A stretch of 64,000 nt of DNA from JANXQG01 sp963719885 (lineage in GTDB: Bacteria > Planctomycetota > Planctomycetia > Pirellulales > Thermoguttaceae). The stretch lies in contig CAVRDP010000007.1 of assembly GCA_963719885.1 (NCBI GenBank), forward strand, positions 434,001 to 498,000, in the 5' to 3' direction. The stretch's first letter is position 1. Each line of letters starts with the position of its first letter. A model generated the notes under the pieces. That model was not told the origin of the DNA and searched no databases. It saw nothing but the letters and a program-made list of their open reading frames with translations. This document shows, one piece after another, positions 9,086 through 17,828 of this stretch. The translations under genes and the position numbers were made by a program.

Positions 9086-10223
9086 GCAGTCGTCAAGGCT
9101 GGAAACTGCCCTCACCCCCGGCCCCTCTCCCGAAACGGGCGAGGGGAGAGATCGCCCTCTCCCGCGACCACGACCATGAGTGCACGGTGCCCGACATGGT
9201 GCCCGGCGAGGGGAGCAATCGCTGTAGCGAAACGCCGAAAACACTGAACAACGTTCGACTTTCCGCCAATGTTTTTCGCCGGCACAAAGTGCGCGAATTC
9301 CTCGGGGAATGCAGGCCCGGCCGAGCCGCGTGCGAGCGGAGTTTCCAGAACTCCGCAATGCTGAACTGTACAAAAGGACCGGCTCAAACGTATTATTATG
9401 TGTGGATAGTTACGACGAATAACGTCTGGATACGATAACTTGTTCTTTGGCAATTCGTTTCTGCGACGCGGCAGGCAAACCGCGTCGCGCGGTCCGGGGC
9501 AGGAAACGCCGCCTGCTCCGGCCAAGGCATCGGCCTGGACACGCGGCTCACGCAATGTTCGGGCACGGACAGAAAAATTAAAGGCAGGGGGAAGAGGGAA
9601 CACTAATGAACGCTAATCATCACTAATAGAACGAAGATTAGTGTCAATTAGCGAACATTAGTGTTCCAAAAATTCTCTTCCAAGGGCCCGCAGGCTCAAT
9701 TCCATGCTACTTGGGGACCGAGTAGAAAAAAACGGAATTTCTTGACTGAGCGTCTTCGGCCTTTTCGGAAGAAGGCGAGCGAAATTGCCTAACTTACCAG
9801 GAAGGAGCCGAACGTGGCCAAAACGTGGTCAAGAGTAGTCAAAAGTAGTGAAAAGTAGTCAAACGTGGCCAAAACGTGGTCGAAATGGCACGAACTGGCC
9901 ACGCCCTGGTGTCCATAGTGGCAGCACCCCGAAGAGTGTCAAGCCCTCGTTTTCCCGCAGTTTTCGCGGTGTCGACAACCTCGTGTGGTGAAGTGACATT
10001 CCTTCAGTTGTGGTATAAAATGGCCGCTAAACCAGAAAAAAAGGTTGTTTTGGGCCACTTTGGCCAAAATCCCCCAACCGCACCACGTTTGGGTGGTTGG
10101 CCTGTTGACGTTGCCGTTGCGGAAAAATTGGCATCATAAAGTTTTCAGAACTTAGTTCTTGCATGGTAAGCAGATCGCAAGGCGACCGCGGACCTATTTT
10201 CGACTGGTGTTGCGATAACGGAT
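9086..10223. other. 1.1-kb non-coding stretch with several repeat types
   Basis: No gene supported. It holds another C-rich palindrome (9109-9150), a 100-bp segment (9293-9393) related to 5764-5863 inside the left repeat, an imperfect dyad of CACTAATGAACGCTAAT type around 9602-9665, and short direct repeats around 9811-9890: the unit AACGTGGCCAAAACGTGGTC twice and AAAGTAGT-like octamers three times. It probably also carries the terminator of the minus-strand oxidoreductase. Confidence 0.6.
9109..9150. repeat. C-rich palindromic repeat, second copy
   Basis: CCCTCACCCCCGGCCCCTCT followed by a short loop and GGGCGAGGGGAGAG; same family as 8511-8549, but outside the large inverted repeat, so an independent copy. 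Confidence 0.75.
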
Positions 10224-11519
10224 TCAACTCCACTTCTGGCGATACTGGGTGCGGAGATACTGATCCGCCTCGGGACAGTTGGTTGCGTGCAGGGCCGCCG
10301 GGTCCCAGAGGAGCTTCTTGCCCACGCGGTAAGCCACATTGCCCAGGAGGGCCGTTTCGGCGAGCGTGCCGGAGTAGTCGAAGTTGCAGGTGGTCGGGCC
10401 GCCGGTCTTGCAGGCCTGGATCCACTCGGCGTGATGGCCGATGGAATCGGGGATGGTCTTCGCCGGCGGCTGGAAACCGGCGAACTGCGATTCCGGCAAC
10501 AACTTGTGCTGACCATAGTCGCTGATCAGCATTCCGCTGCGGCCCACGAACAACACGGCGGCCCCCCAGGCGGGGACCTTCCGCTCGGCCAGCAGCGCAG
10601 GCCGCTTGCCGCCGTCGTACCAGGTCATTTTCACGGGCGGCAACTTGTCCCGCGCGGGGAACTCGTAGCGGACGATCAATCCCGGCGAGGTGTTCTCCAC
10701 CTGCACCGGCGGCCCCTCGGCTTCGATCGTCGTCGGATGCCGCAGCTTCAGGGCCCAGTACGGCAGGTCCATGTAATGGCAACCGAAGTCGCCCAGGCCG
10801 CCGGAGCCGAAGTCCCACCACGAGCGCCACGCACCGGGCAAATAGCAGGGATGATAGGGACGGTCGGGCGCCGGACCGAGCCAGAGGTCCCAGTCCAACT
10901 CCTTGGGAACGGGGGGCGTTTCCTTGGGCCGGCCGTTGCCTCCATAGCTCACCGGATGCCAGACGTGGACCTCGCCGACCGGCCCGATGACGCCCGACTG
11001 CACCAACTCCACGACCCGCCGGTAGTTGGCTTCGGCGTGAATCTGGGTGCCCATCTGGGTCGCCAGCTTGTTCTTGTTGGCCAGCTCGATCATCGTGCGG
11101 ACTTCGTGGACCGAATGGGCCAAGGGTTTCTCGCAGTAACAGTGTTTGCCCATTTTCATGGCCATCATGGCGGGCGGAGCATGGGTGTGATCGGGCGTGC
11201 CCACGACCACCGCGTCGATCTGGCGGTCCATCTCCTCGAGCATCTTGCGGAAGTCGCGGTAACGTTTCGCCTTGGGGAACCGCATGTAGCTCCCCGCCGC
11301 GCGGCGGTCGTCCACGTCGCAGACGGCGACAATGTTCTCGCTGGCGCAGTTGCCGATGTCCCAGCCGCCTTGGCCGCCCACGCCGATCCCGGCGATGTTC
11401 AGCCTCTCGTTGGGCGACCTCGGCGCGCCCAGGGCCGCCGTATTGGCAGCCGTCCAGATGCCGATTCCGGCCCAGGTGGCGTTCCTCAACATTTCACGTC
11501 GGGTGAGTCGCTTGGACAT
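10224..11519 (-). CDS. secreted Gfo/Idh/MocA-family oxidoreductase
   Basis: NAD(P)-dependent sugar or inositol dehydrogenase-like protein, 431 residues. A twin-arginine signal (SKRLTRREMLRNATWAG) heads the protein, as is typical of planctomycete members, so it probably works outside the cytoplasm with a bound cofactor. Rossmann motif GIGVGGQGG near residue 50, the family's EKPLAHS motif near 150, and the C-terminal alpha/beta domain with DFGSGGLGDFGCHYMD. Start ATG at 11519 because AGGAG lies eight bases upstream; an in-frame ATG six codons earlier lacks this. Divergent from the sugar isomerase-like gene with 286 bp between, a pairing common in planctomycete carbohydrate loci. Substrate not predictable. 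Confidence 0.9.
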   Translation of the reverse strand: MSKRLTRREMLRNATWAGIGIWTAANTAALGAPRSPNERLNIAGIGVGGQGGWDIGNCASENIVAVCDVDDRRAAGSYMRFPKAKRYRDFRKMLEEMDRQIDAVVVGTPDHTHAPPAMMAMKMGKHCYCEKPLAHSVHEVRTMIELANKNKLATQMGTQIHAEANYRRVVELVQSGVIGPVGEVHVWHPVSYGGNGRPKETPPVPKELDWDLWLGPAPDRPYHPCYLPGAWRSWWDFGSGGLGDFGCHYMDLPYWALKLRHPTTIEAEGPPVQVENTSPGLIVRYEFPARDKLPPVKMTWYDGGKRPALLAERKVPAWGAAVLFVGRSGMLISDYGQHKLLPESQFAGFQPPAKTIPDSIGHHAEWIQACKTGGPTTCNFDYSGTLAETALLGNVAYRVGKKLLWDPAALHATNCPEADQYLRTQYRQKWS

Positions 11520-11805
11520 GGTTGGTTCTCCTGGCAAAAGAACGTAGTTTCATGTTCGCCCGGGCGGGAAGAACAAGGACACCGCAAGGCAAATAGACCT
11601 CGCAAGGCCAACATACTCCGCCGAACCGTGGCTGTCCAGCATTATTCAGGCATGATAATTCAGGCGCAGACCGAGCCCTCGCCGGGGTCCTTCTTGCCCG
11701 GATTGTTTGAGATTCCTGGCAACGGTGATTACAATGTCTCTACAAGAAGCCGGTCGATTAGCGGACCGGTCGGAAACAAACCCTGATTTTCTGGAGGCCC
11801 GTCGC

Positions 11806-12684
11806 ATGAAAAAACGATTGCAATTGATGGTGGTGGTGTTCATATTCCTGGCTCCCGCCCGCGGCGTTGCCGTAGCCGGCGACGTGGGCACGAGCAAGAG
11901 TTATCACGGACCGACCGGTCTTCAACTCTACAGCCTCCGCGACATGCAGAAGGCGCAAGGCGTGGAGGCCACGCTCGACAAGACCGTCGCGCTGGGCTTC
12001 AAGTATGTCGAAGTGGCGGCTTTGGGGAAGTTCTCGCCGGCAGAGTTCAAGAAGCAACTGGACCGCAGGGGTCTGGTCCCCATCGGGCGTCACTTCCCCT
12101 TCGACCAACTCCGCGACGACGTGGAAGGCGTGGCCCGCAATGCCAAGGACCTGGGGATCGCCTACGTCGGTTGCGCGTGGATTCCACACCAGGAGCCGTT
12201 CACGGCGGAGCAGTGCCGGGCGGCGGCGCGCGTGTTCAATCGGGCCGGCGCCGCGCTGGCCAAGCACGGGATCAAGTTCTACTATCACGACCACGGCTAC
12301 GAGTTCCAACCGTACGAGCAGGGGACGCTGTTCGACCTGCTGGTGCGCGAGACGGATCCCAAAACGGTCTTCTTCCAGATGGACGTGCTGTGGACCGTAT
12401 TGCCCGGCCAGGATCCCGTCCGGCTGTTGGAGAAGTATCCCGACCGCTGGTTGTTGATGCACCTGAAGGACCTCAGGAAGGGCGTGCCCACGGGCAGCCT
12501 GACGGGCGGCACTGCCCTGACGAACAACGTCGCGCTGGGCACGGGCCAGGTCCAATGGCCGGCCCTCTTTCGCGCCGCGCAAAAGGCCGGCGTCAAGTAT
12601 TACTTCATCGAAGATGAATCACCCACGGCCCTCGAGCAGATTCCACGCAGCCTGCGGTTTTTGGAATCGTTGGAATGGAAATGA
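11806..12684 (+). CDS. secreted sugar phosphate isomerase/epimerase-like TIM-barrel protein
   Basis: 292 residues with an N-terminal signal peptide (MKKRLQLMVVVFIFLAPARG). The rest is a xylose-isomerase-like TIM barrel: GLQLYSLRDM opens the barrel, FYYHDHGYEF and FFQMDVLWT carry the metal-ligand His and Asp positions of the family, and HLKDLRKG and YYFIEDES close it. Start ATG at 11806 with GGAGG nine bases upstream; the longer frame from 11707 has none. Such exported members lie beside Gfo/Idh/MocA oxidoreductases and are thought to act on sugars in the periplasm; the actual substrate is unknown. Confidence 0.88.
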   Translation: MKKRLQLMVVVFIFLAPARGVAVAGDVGTSKSYHGPTGLQLYSLRDMQKAQGVEATLDKTVALGFKYVEVAALGKFSPAEFKKQLDRRGLVPIGRHFPFDQLRDDVEGVARNAKDLGIAYVGCAWIPHQEPFTAEQCRAAARVFNRAGAALAKHGIKFYYHDHGYEFQPYEQGTLFDLLVRETDPKTVFFQMDVLWTVLPGQDPVRLLEKYPDRWLLMHLKDLRKGVPTGSLTGGTALTNNVALGTGQVQWPALFRAAQKAGVKYYFIEDESPTALEQIPRSLRFLESLEWK

Positions 12685-12705
12685 GTGCCGTGATATTGAC
12701 TAGGA

Positions 12706-13131
12706 ATGATGGCGGCACCGATGAATCGCTGCGAAAAAACTCTCGTGCTGCTGCTGCGACTCGACGGCATTATCATGCTTGCAGCCCTGTTTCCATCGAT
12801 GATGCCGCTGGCATGGATGAGGGAGGTCCATCGATGCCTGGGAATGGGCGAACTTCCCGGTGGGCCGATCGTCGGCTATTTGGCCCGTTCCTTGTCGATC
12901 ATGTATGCCATGCATGGAGCAGTCCTGTTCTTCGTTTCCTTGGATGTTCGTCGTTTTCTGCCGGTTGTGAAGTTTGTGGCTGTCCTGACGATCCTGTTTG
13001 GCCTCTGGTTGACCGCCCTGGATATTGTCGTCGGCATGCCTTGGTTCTGGATTGCCGCCGAAGGACCAAGCCTCTTCGTTTTCTACTGCGTTGTGTTTTG
13101 GCTGACAGGCCATGTTCAAGGCGAACGATGA
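12706..13131 (+). CDS. small membrane protein, four predicted helices
   Basis: 141 residues, almost entirely hydrophobic, with about four transmembrane segments (near residues 12-35, 62-80, 83-110 and 112-135). No family recognised; Trp/Phe-rich helices and the short length resemble uncharacterised planctomycete integral membrane proteins. It begins 22 bases after the isomerase-like gene and may be cotranscribed with it. The start is uncertain: ATG at 12706, 12709 or 12721 are all in frame and none has an ideal ribosome-binding site. Confidence 0.65.
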   Translation: MMAAPMNRCEKTLVLLLRLDGIIMLAALFPSMMPLAWMREVHRCLGMGELPGGPIVGYLARSLSIMYAMHGAVLFFVSLDVRRFLPVVKFVAVLTILFGLWLTALDIVVGMPWFWIAAEGPSLFVFYCVVFWLTGHVQGER

Positions 13132-13232
13132 TAAAGGAATCGCGTCGGCTCTGAACGAGTCTTTTCCGATCAGGTACCCGCCAAGAAACACGTAAAGCCT
13201 TACGTAACGCGTTGCTGTATAAGGCTTTATGG

Positions 13233-13277
13233 AGTGGAGACGACCGGGATCGAACCGGCAACCCCTAGCTTGCAAAG
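13233..13277 (-). repeat. 3' half of tRNA-Ala, candidate distal attachment site of integrative element
   Basis: 45 bp identical to 39851-39895 (same orientation), comprising the tRNA-Ala 3' end through the T arm to the anticodon. The tRNA 5' half is missing, so this is not a gene. It is the duplication left at the far end when an element integrates into the 3' part of a tRNA gene. Confidence 0.85.
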
Positions 13278-13354
13278 TCCTTTTCTGAAACCACCCCCGC
13301 CCGCCGAGGCCGCCAGACGCGACACAAGAAAGCCAGGCGGGTTCCTGTCTTGCT

Positions 13355-13921
13355 TCAGCTTGGTTTGGGTTTCTCGCCGCGTTCCAGACTGCTGCCCCGC
13401 CGGAGGGCTTCAGTCCCAAACCGTTCCTTGACCCGATCCGCCACGGTGTCCAAGCGAGTCTGCTTCTGCCGATCCTCTTGATCGAAGAGCATGCCCTGAA
13501 CTGTTCTGGTATCGTCAAGGCCGCTGACGCCCATGCCCAGCAATCGCACCGGTAGGTGCCCAGCCGGCAACCGTTGGCAGAGATGCTCGCTGCCGGTCAC
13601 GTCCAGGAATGCTTCGTCCAGCGACAGCGGCTCGACCAGCGGCGTGAATCGCTCAAAGATTTCGCGGATCTGCCCGGAGACCTCGGCGTAGTAGTCGATG
13701 CGGGGCGGCAAGTAGATGCCGTGGGGGCAGAGGCGGTGGGCGGTGGCCGAGGGCATGGCGCTGTGCACGCCGTACTTGCGGGCCACATAGTTGGCCGCCG
13801 ACACCACGCCCCGCTTCTCCGGCGAGCCGCCCACGATGACCGGCTTGCCGACCAGCTCGGGCCGGTCCCGCTCCTCGACCGAGGCGTAGAAGGCGTCCAT
13901 ATCGCAATGAAGAATCATCAC
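13355..13921 (-). pseudogene. dinB: DNA polymerase IV with internal in-frame deletion
   Basis: Y-family translesion polymerase reduced to 188 residues from the usual 350-420. The N-terminal part is good (HCDMDAFYASVEERDRPELV, then SLDEAFLDVTGSEHL), so the three catalytic carboxylates of the palm are still present. Directly after GSEHL the sequence jumps to the extreme C-terminus (LLGMGVSGLDDTRTVQGMLF), losing the thumb, part of the palm and the little finger. The join keeps frame. It cannot hold DNA and is treated as a pseudogene, 78 bp inside the distal tRNA repeat. Unlike most breaks here it is a true deletion, not a one-base shift. Confidence 0.85.
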
Positions 13922-13927
13922 CCGTCC

Positions 13928-14227
13928 TCAACTCATGTACCAGCCGCCGTTGACGTTGACCGTCTGGCCCGTGATGTAGCCGTTTGCGGCCAGCACGACC
14001 ACGACGTCGGCCACCTCGTCCACCGTGCCGAAGCGGCCCACGGGGATCAGGTCAGTACGGGCTCGGGGGTTGTCGCGGATCATCTCCGTCTCAATCAGGG
14101 CCGGGGCAATGGCGTTGACCGTGATGCCCTCCTTGGCCAACAACGCGGCGTAAGAGTGCGTTAGGCCGACGATACCGGCTTTCGATGCCGCGTAGTGCGG
14201 GCCGGCTGCCGCCGGTGACCAGGGCAA
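13928..14227 (-). pseudogene. short-chain dehydrogenase (FabG-like), C-terminal fragment
   Basis: 99 residues covering the second half of an SDR: catalytic YAASK, then GITVNAIAPALIETEM and the closing TGQTVNVNGGWYMS typical of 3-oxoacyl-ACP reductase-like enzymes. The Rossmann half with the GxxxGxG motif is absent; upstream DNA up to the cupin gene codes for nothing similar. Ends six bases before the dinB remnant's start, same strand. A truncated, probably inactive gene. Confidence 0.8.
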
Positions 14228-14296
14228 CTCTTCCGTGCAACAATGCTGAAGCAGAGTCCATGGTAATTCACCCCGATGGTCGACCCTACGGCCGGC

Positions 14297-14689
14297 CTAG
14301 TTCGTAGATGCCGCCGTTTGCTCCTCGACGACGACTTCGTCAGCGGGATCGAACTTCGGGAAGACGACAATCAGCACTGTCATGTGCCCGATCGCCCGAT
14401 GGCGAACCCCGGGGCGAATCAAGATGCACATGCCCGGCTTGACCGGAATGACCTTCCCGTCCAAGGCCATTCCGGCGTCGGCGTCACACTGGAGGAAGTA
14501 ATACGCCTCGGTGAGCCGATTATGGTAGTGCGTCCTGGCCTCGCAGGTGATCTCCGTGCGGTGAATGGTGGCGGGAAAGTCGGGCACGTCAAGGAACGCA
14601 CGCTTGGCCTGGCCGCAGGGGCAAGCTACCGAAGCAAGCGCGTCGAAATCCACAATCTCGTAACCGCCCGGCATGGTTTCCATCGACAT
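14297..14689 (-). CDS. cupin-domain protein
   Basis: 130-residue single-domain cupin. The metal-binding pattern is visible: HYHNRLTEAYYFL in strand motif 1, and PGMCILIRPGVRHRAIG in motif 2 (His ligands and Glu). Possible roles are a sugar isomerase, small-molecule sensor or dioxygenase-like protein; the sequence does not discriminate. I start at MSMETMPGG (14689), since upstream codons read as non-coding and the segment has only a weak GAG ribosome-binding site. Intact, which is unusual in this left part of the island. Confidence 0.75.
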   Translation of the reverse strand: MSMETMPGGYEIVDFDALASVACPCGQAKRAFLDVPDFPATIHRTEITCEARTHYHNRLTEAYYFLQCDADAGMALDGKVIPVKPGMCILIRPGVRHRAIGHMTVLIVVFPKFDPADEVVVEEQTAASTN

Positions 14690-15007
14690 CTCTCGGAAAG
14701 GCTTGATCACCGACTGTTTCTCTGGAACAGTCACCGTAGTATAGCCTCTCGAGATAGGGTTGGGTAGCACTGGGCGGCAGGCGCCTTCCTGGGGGGCATG
14801 CCCGTAGAACACCCCAGTGGCCCCGTACGGGCGTTTTGGCAAGGGCGACCCGCAAGCCGCCTGGACCTTCTGCGGCCCCGCAGGGCCCTTTCCAGGGCTC
14901 GTAGAAGCCGATTTGCCGTCCACGGTGAAAAGAAGCCGGCAATGCCCCAATGACCGGCGTTGCCAGCTTGCTAATCTTCTCCATGCCTTATGAAGGTAAA
15001 TATTTAA
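14690..15007. other. intergenic, nothing recognised
   Basis: About 320 bp between the cupin start and the next plus-strand fragment. Open frames here lack ribosome-binding sites and family sequence. Confidence 0.5.
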
Positions 15008-15529
15008 CGTTATTGCGAGCTACAGCCGCGCTTCGCAGCCTTCATCCGGTTCTGCAAGGACAATAAGGTTTTACCCGATTATGTCTGCCGGCATTTCCCC
15101 CACGACGTGATCAAGGAGGCCGACGATTGCCGCAAGCTGCTGAAGGTCGAGCAAATCCAGGTGAAGGGGCTCATGGTCAACGAATAGTGCCTGGCCCACG
15201 AACAATACGCCGGGAAGACTGCCTGGCTGATTGCCCAGATCGAAAGGGCCAAGATCGACCTGAGTTGCCACGCCATCTGGGGCGACGAGGGAAAGGGCAA
15301 TCTGGACGGCATCCTCTTCGACGCCCGCAAGACCATCCCCAAGGGCCAGTGGTGGGCCTACCAGCGCTATGCGGCGCTGTCAGGGACGTTCGATTTCGAG
15401 AAAGGCAGGCAGAACCGAATTGAACTGAGTTGGGAGGGACAAACCGGCACCACGAGCAAGGCCGGTGATTACACCGGACTTGGCCGGTATAAGATCACCA
15501 GTTGGAAACGGGTTACCAGTGATCCTTGA
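15008..15529 (+). pseudogene. C-terminal fragment of an unidentified, possibly glycosidase-like protein
   Basis: A frame without plausible start encodes FCKDNKVLPDYVCRHFP..., meets TAG at 15185-15187, and continues in the same frame as GKTAWLIAQIERAKIDLS and KGQWWAYQRYAALSG to TGA at 15527. The tail resembles the C-terminal part of secreted TIM-barrel glycosidases of the GH39 kind, but this is a weak resemblance from memory. With no N-terminus and an internal stop it is a remnant. Confidence 0.45.
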
Positions 15530-15537
15530 TGAGGGCG

Positions 15538-16033
15538 ATGTCGCCGCAGGAATTGGAGGTTCGGCTCGACAAGGCATTCGCTGAGTCGCGCCTGGCCGCG
15601 ACGACCGTTCCGTCCGCACGGCCACGGGTGAGATGCTCTATCCGCCCGCCGACTGGTCGCTGCTTCCGCCCGGCGATCCGGCGCTCACCCGCCGCGTCAA
15701 AGCTGTCGGGCCGACGTGGACCGTGCAACAGAAGCGGGGCCGCAAGGTCTTCTCGCTCGGCGTCCGAGCCCCGACTGCGAACATCGAAGCTATCCGCCAG
15801 AAGCTGGCGGTTGAACGCGAGAAGCCCCAGTACACGAAGCGACGGAAGGCAGATGCAGAGCAGCGGGAGCGGAAGCAGGAAGCGAACGTCGGCTCTTTCC
15901 GGCAAGCGGCGATCGACTTCCTGGCGTTCGCTCGATACTACGGCGAGCTGGCAGAGAAGCTGGCCGCCGCCGTGCCCCTGCACGTCGCGCCGGTCGGCAG
16001 CGGCAGCGTGGCCAGGACCTAGCGAATTCCGAT
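15538..16033 (+). pseudogene. DUF2293 protein, interrupted (main part)
   Basis: Encodes most of a DUF2293-type protein: SPQELEVRLDKAFAESRLAA, then after a one-base shift near 15610-15625, MLYPPADWSLLPPGDPALTRR, KAVGPTWTVQQKRGRKVF and VGSGSVART. A nonsense TAG follows at 16019-16021 where homologues have Gln, then RIPI, after which similarity stops. The family's next motif, ERIPIHERAEVAAIAWMRHQ, reappears 1.4 kb downstream at 17435. The membrane-protein gene at 16144 sits exactly in the gap. Function of DUF2293 is unknown. Confidence 0.7.
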
Positions 16034-16143
16034 TTTTATTTTGTTTAGCGGGCTCGCATTCGGTTATACTGCAAGAGGGCCAGCTAGAGAGGCGAATCAC
16101 TCCGGTCCAGGGCAAGCCGGGTGATGCGAGGAGAAGAGAAGAA

Positions 16144-17400
16144 ATGCCCAACACTCAACAAGCACTGCAGGTAGATTCAGGACTGGGAAAACTGATCGCA
16201 GTAGGGATGGTCCTCCTGCTGCCCGTGCTCGGCTTGGCGCTGCTCATGCCCGCCGTCCAAAGCGCCAGAAAGTCGGCGATGAGAAGAAGCCTGGAATCGG
16301 AAGTGGGCAGCTACTTGGAGTCGGCCCCTTCCAGGGCGGGCGAGGCCGCGAAGCCGCAGACGCCCACCCCCACCACGCCATTGCCGGGCGCAATCGTCAA
16401 GTCGTACGACGCCGAGATCAGCCTCACGCCGAAGCTGAGCATCGGCACGGCGATGCCGGAGTCGATCTACGTCGCCGATTTCAAAGCGAAGATCGAGGCG
16501 CAGGCGCCCAAGGACGGCCAAGGCAAGTGCCAACTTGAACTTCCCTTACCGCCCCAGATCATTTCGTTGGGAGACTTGGACGTGCGTGTCAACGGCGAGT
16601 CGAGCGAGAGTTTCAACGTGGAGGGGAACCACTTGGTTTGGCAAGGGTCGCTCGATGGCAAACCTAGCGCGGAGATCGGTGTCGCCTATTCGGCCACCGG
16701 CAAAGGCGTCTACACGCTGGAAAAGCCCTCGGGCAAGATCCTCGACCTCTTCCGCACCAAACTGATCGCCAACCGCAGCAACATTCGCATGCTGGAACTT
16801 TCCCTGCAACCCAACAGCCTGGAGCAGTCCAGCGACAGCACGACTTATACCTGGGAATACAAGCGATTGGTTCAGGCCCGCCCCATCGCCATCGACGTGC
16901 TGGGCATCGCGGCACTGGATCGTCTCGGCGAACTTACGTGGCTCGGACCGCTGAGCGTGCTGGTGTTCGGCATTCTCATTGCCCTAATCGCGCTAGCGCA
17001 CGATCCTGAGAAGCTCAACGTGTGGCTTGTCATCCTGGTAACTGGCTGCTTTGCCGCCGCATATCCCATGATGTACTTCCTGCAAGACTTCATCGACCTT
17101 TACGCTGCCATCGCCCTGGCGACCGTGTTTGTGATTGTGGTCATAGGCTGGCGCGTCATCAGCCTGTTCGGTCCCTGGCGCGGGCTGTTCGGAGGCATCA
17201 TCGTGCCGGTTGTGCTCATGGGATTGACCATTTCCGCGACGATCCATGCGAAGCCCGCGACCCAGGGTGTTGCACTGACGGTCATGGGAGTCTTTGCCCT
17301 TGTCAGTGCGATGACGCTGCTGCCGAAGGCCCAAGCCAATTTGACTCGGAAGGCGGAAGGCCGGAACACGGTTGGGAGTCCTGGTTCAGCCATCGCCTAG
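16144..17400 (+). CDS. polytopic membrane protein inserted within the DUF2293 gene
   Basis: 418 residues. One N-terminal transmembrane helix (about 15-38) ending in MPAVQSARKSAMRRS, which recalls the LLPAVQSARE motif of planctomycete DUF1559 prepilin-like proteins. Then a Pro/Thr linker, a beta-rich extracytoplasmic domain (about 80-270), and five or so hydrophobic helices in the last 140 residues. No family recognised. Start ATG at 16144 with AGGAGA upstream; a longer frame upstream belongs to the interrupted DUF2293 gene. Intact and well formed, so probably expressed cargo. Confidence 0.65.
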   Translation: MPNTQQALQVDSGLGKLIAVGMVLLLPVLGLALLMPAVQSARKSAMRRSLESEVGSYLESAPSRAGEAAKPQTPTPTTPLPGAIVKSYDAEISLTPKLSIGTAMPESIYVADFKAKIEAQAPKDGQGKCQLELPLPPQIISLGDLDVRVNGESSESFNVEGNHLVWQGSLDGKPSAEIGVAYSATGKGVYTLEKPSGKILDLFRTKLIANRSNIRMLELSLQPNSLEQSSDSTTYTWEYKRLVQARPIAIDVLGIAALDRLGELTWLGPLSVLVFGILIALIALAHDPEKLNVWLVILVTGCFAAAYPMMYFLQDFIDLYAAIALATVFVIVVIGWRVISLFGPWRGLFGGIIVPVVLMGLTISATIHAKPATQGVALTVMGVFALVSAMTLLPKAQANLTRKAEGRNTVGSPGSAIA

Positions 17401-17434
17401 CCGTATTGAAGTCTTTGCCTGGAACTGGCGATTG

Positions 17435-17500
17435 AGGAACGAGCGCATCCCAATCCACGAGCGGGCCGAGGTTGCCGCGATCGCCTGGATGCGGCACCAA
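17435..17500 (+). pseudogene. DUF2293 C-terminal scrap
   Basis: Twenty-two codons reading RNERIPIHERAEV and AAIAWMRHQ, the motif that should follow the DUF2293 part ending near 16033. Similarity stops after MRHQ. RIPI is encoded at both edges but with different bases, so this is not a clean target duplication. Confidence 0.55.
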
Positions 17501-17828
17501 GGCCATGCCGGCGGTGATCTGCCCGCAAACGAGCGTCACGGTGGCGAGCGGCCACGGCACCTCCGTGGCTCACATGCTAGCGATGGCCCTCTCGGGAAAT
17601 TGAGCACTCCGCTGGTAGTTGCGAGTTCGCGGGTCCGCTATACTGAGGGGCGAATGGGTGGCAACCGCGGCAGATTGCCGATGTGTTCGGCCGGGCGGCC
17701 TCGGAGATTCAGAGCTTGGAAAGCAGGCTAAAATCGGCCCTGATGATTCGGGGCCAGTCAGTTTCGCTATAGGCCCTGCGGTCGGTTCATCTAACCACGT
17801 GACCAGAGAAAACCGTGCTGCACACGCA
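17501..17828. other. intergenic, nothing recognised
   Basis: About 330 bp downstream of the GH9 gene's reconstructed stop. The minus-strand frame open here is only the out-of-frame run-off of GH9. Confidence 0.45.

Noticed and set aside
13233..13277. Second tRNA-Ala gene
   Set aside because: Only the 3' half is present; no D arm or 5' acceptor strand precedes it, so it is an attachment-site duplicate.
16022..17434. Transposon insertion into DUF2293 with target duplication
   Set aside because: RIPI is encoded at both edges but with different bases, and there are no terminal inverted repeats, so no transposon boundaries can be claimed.
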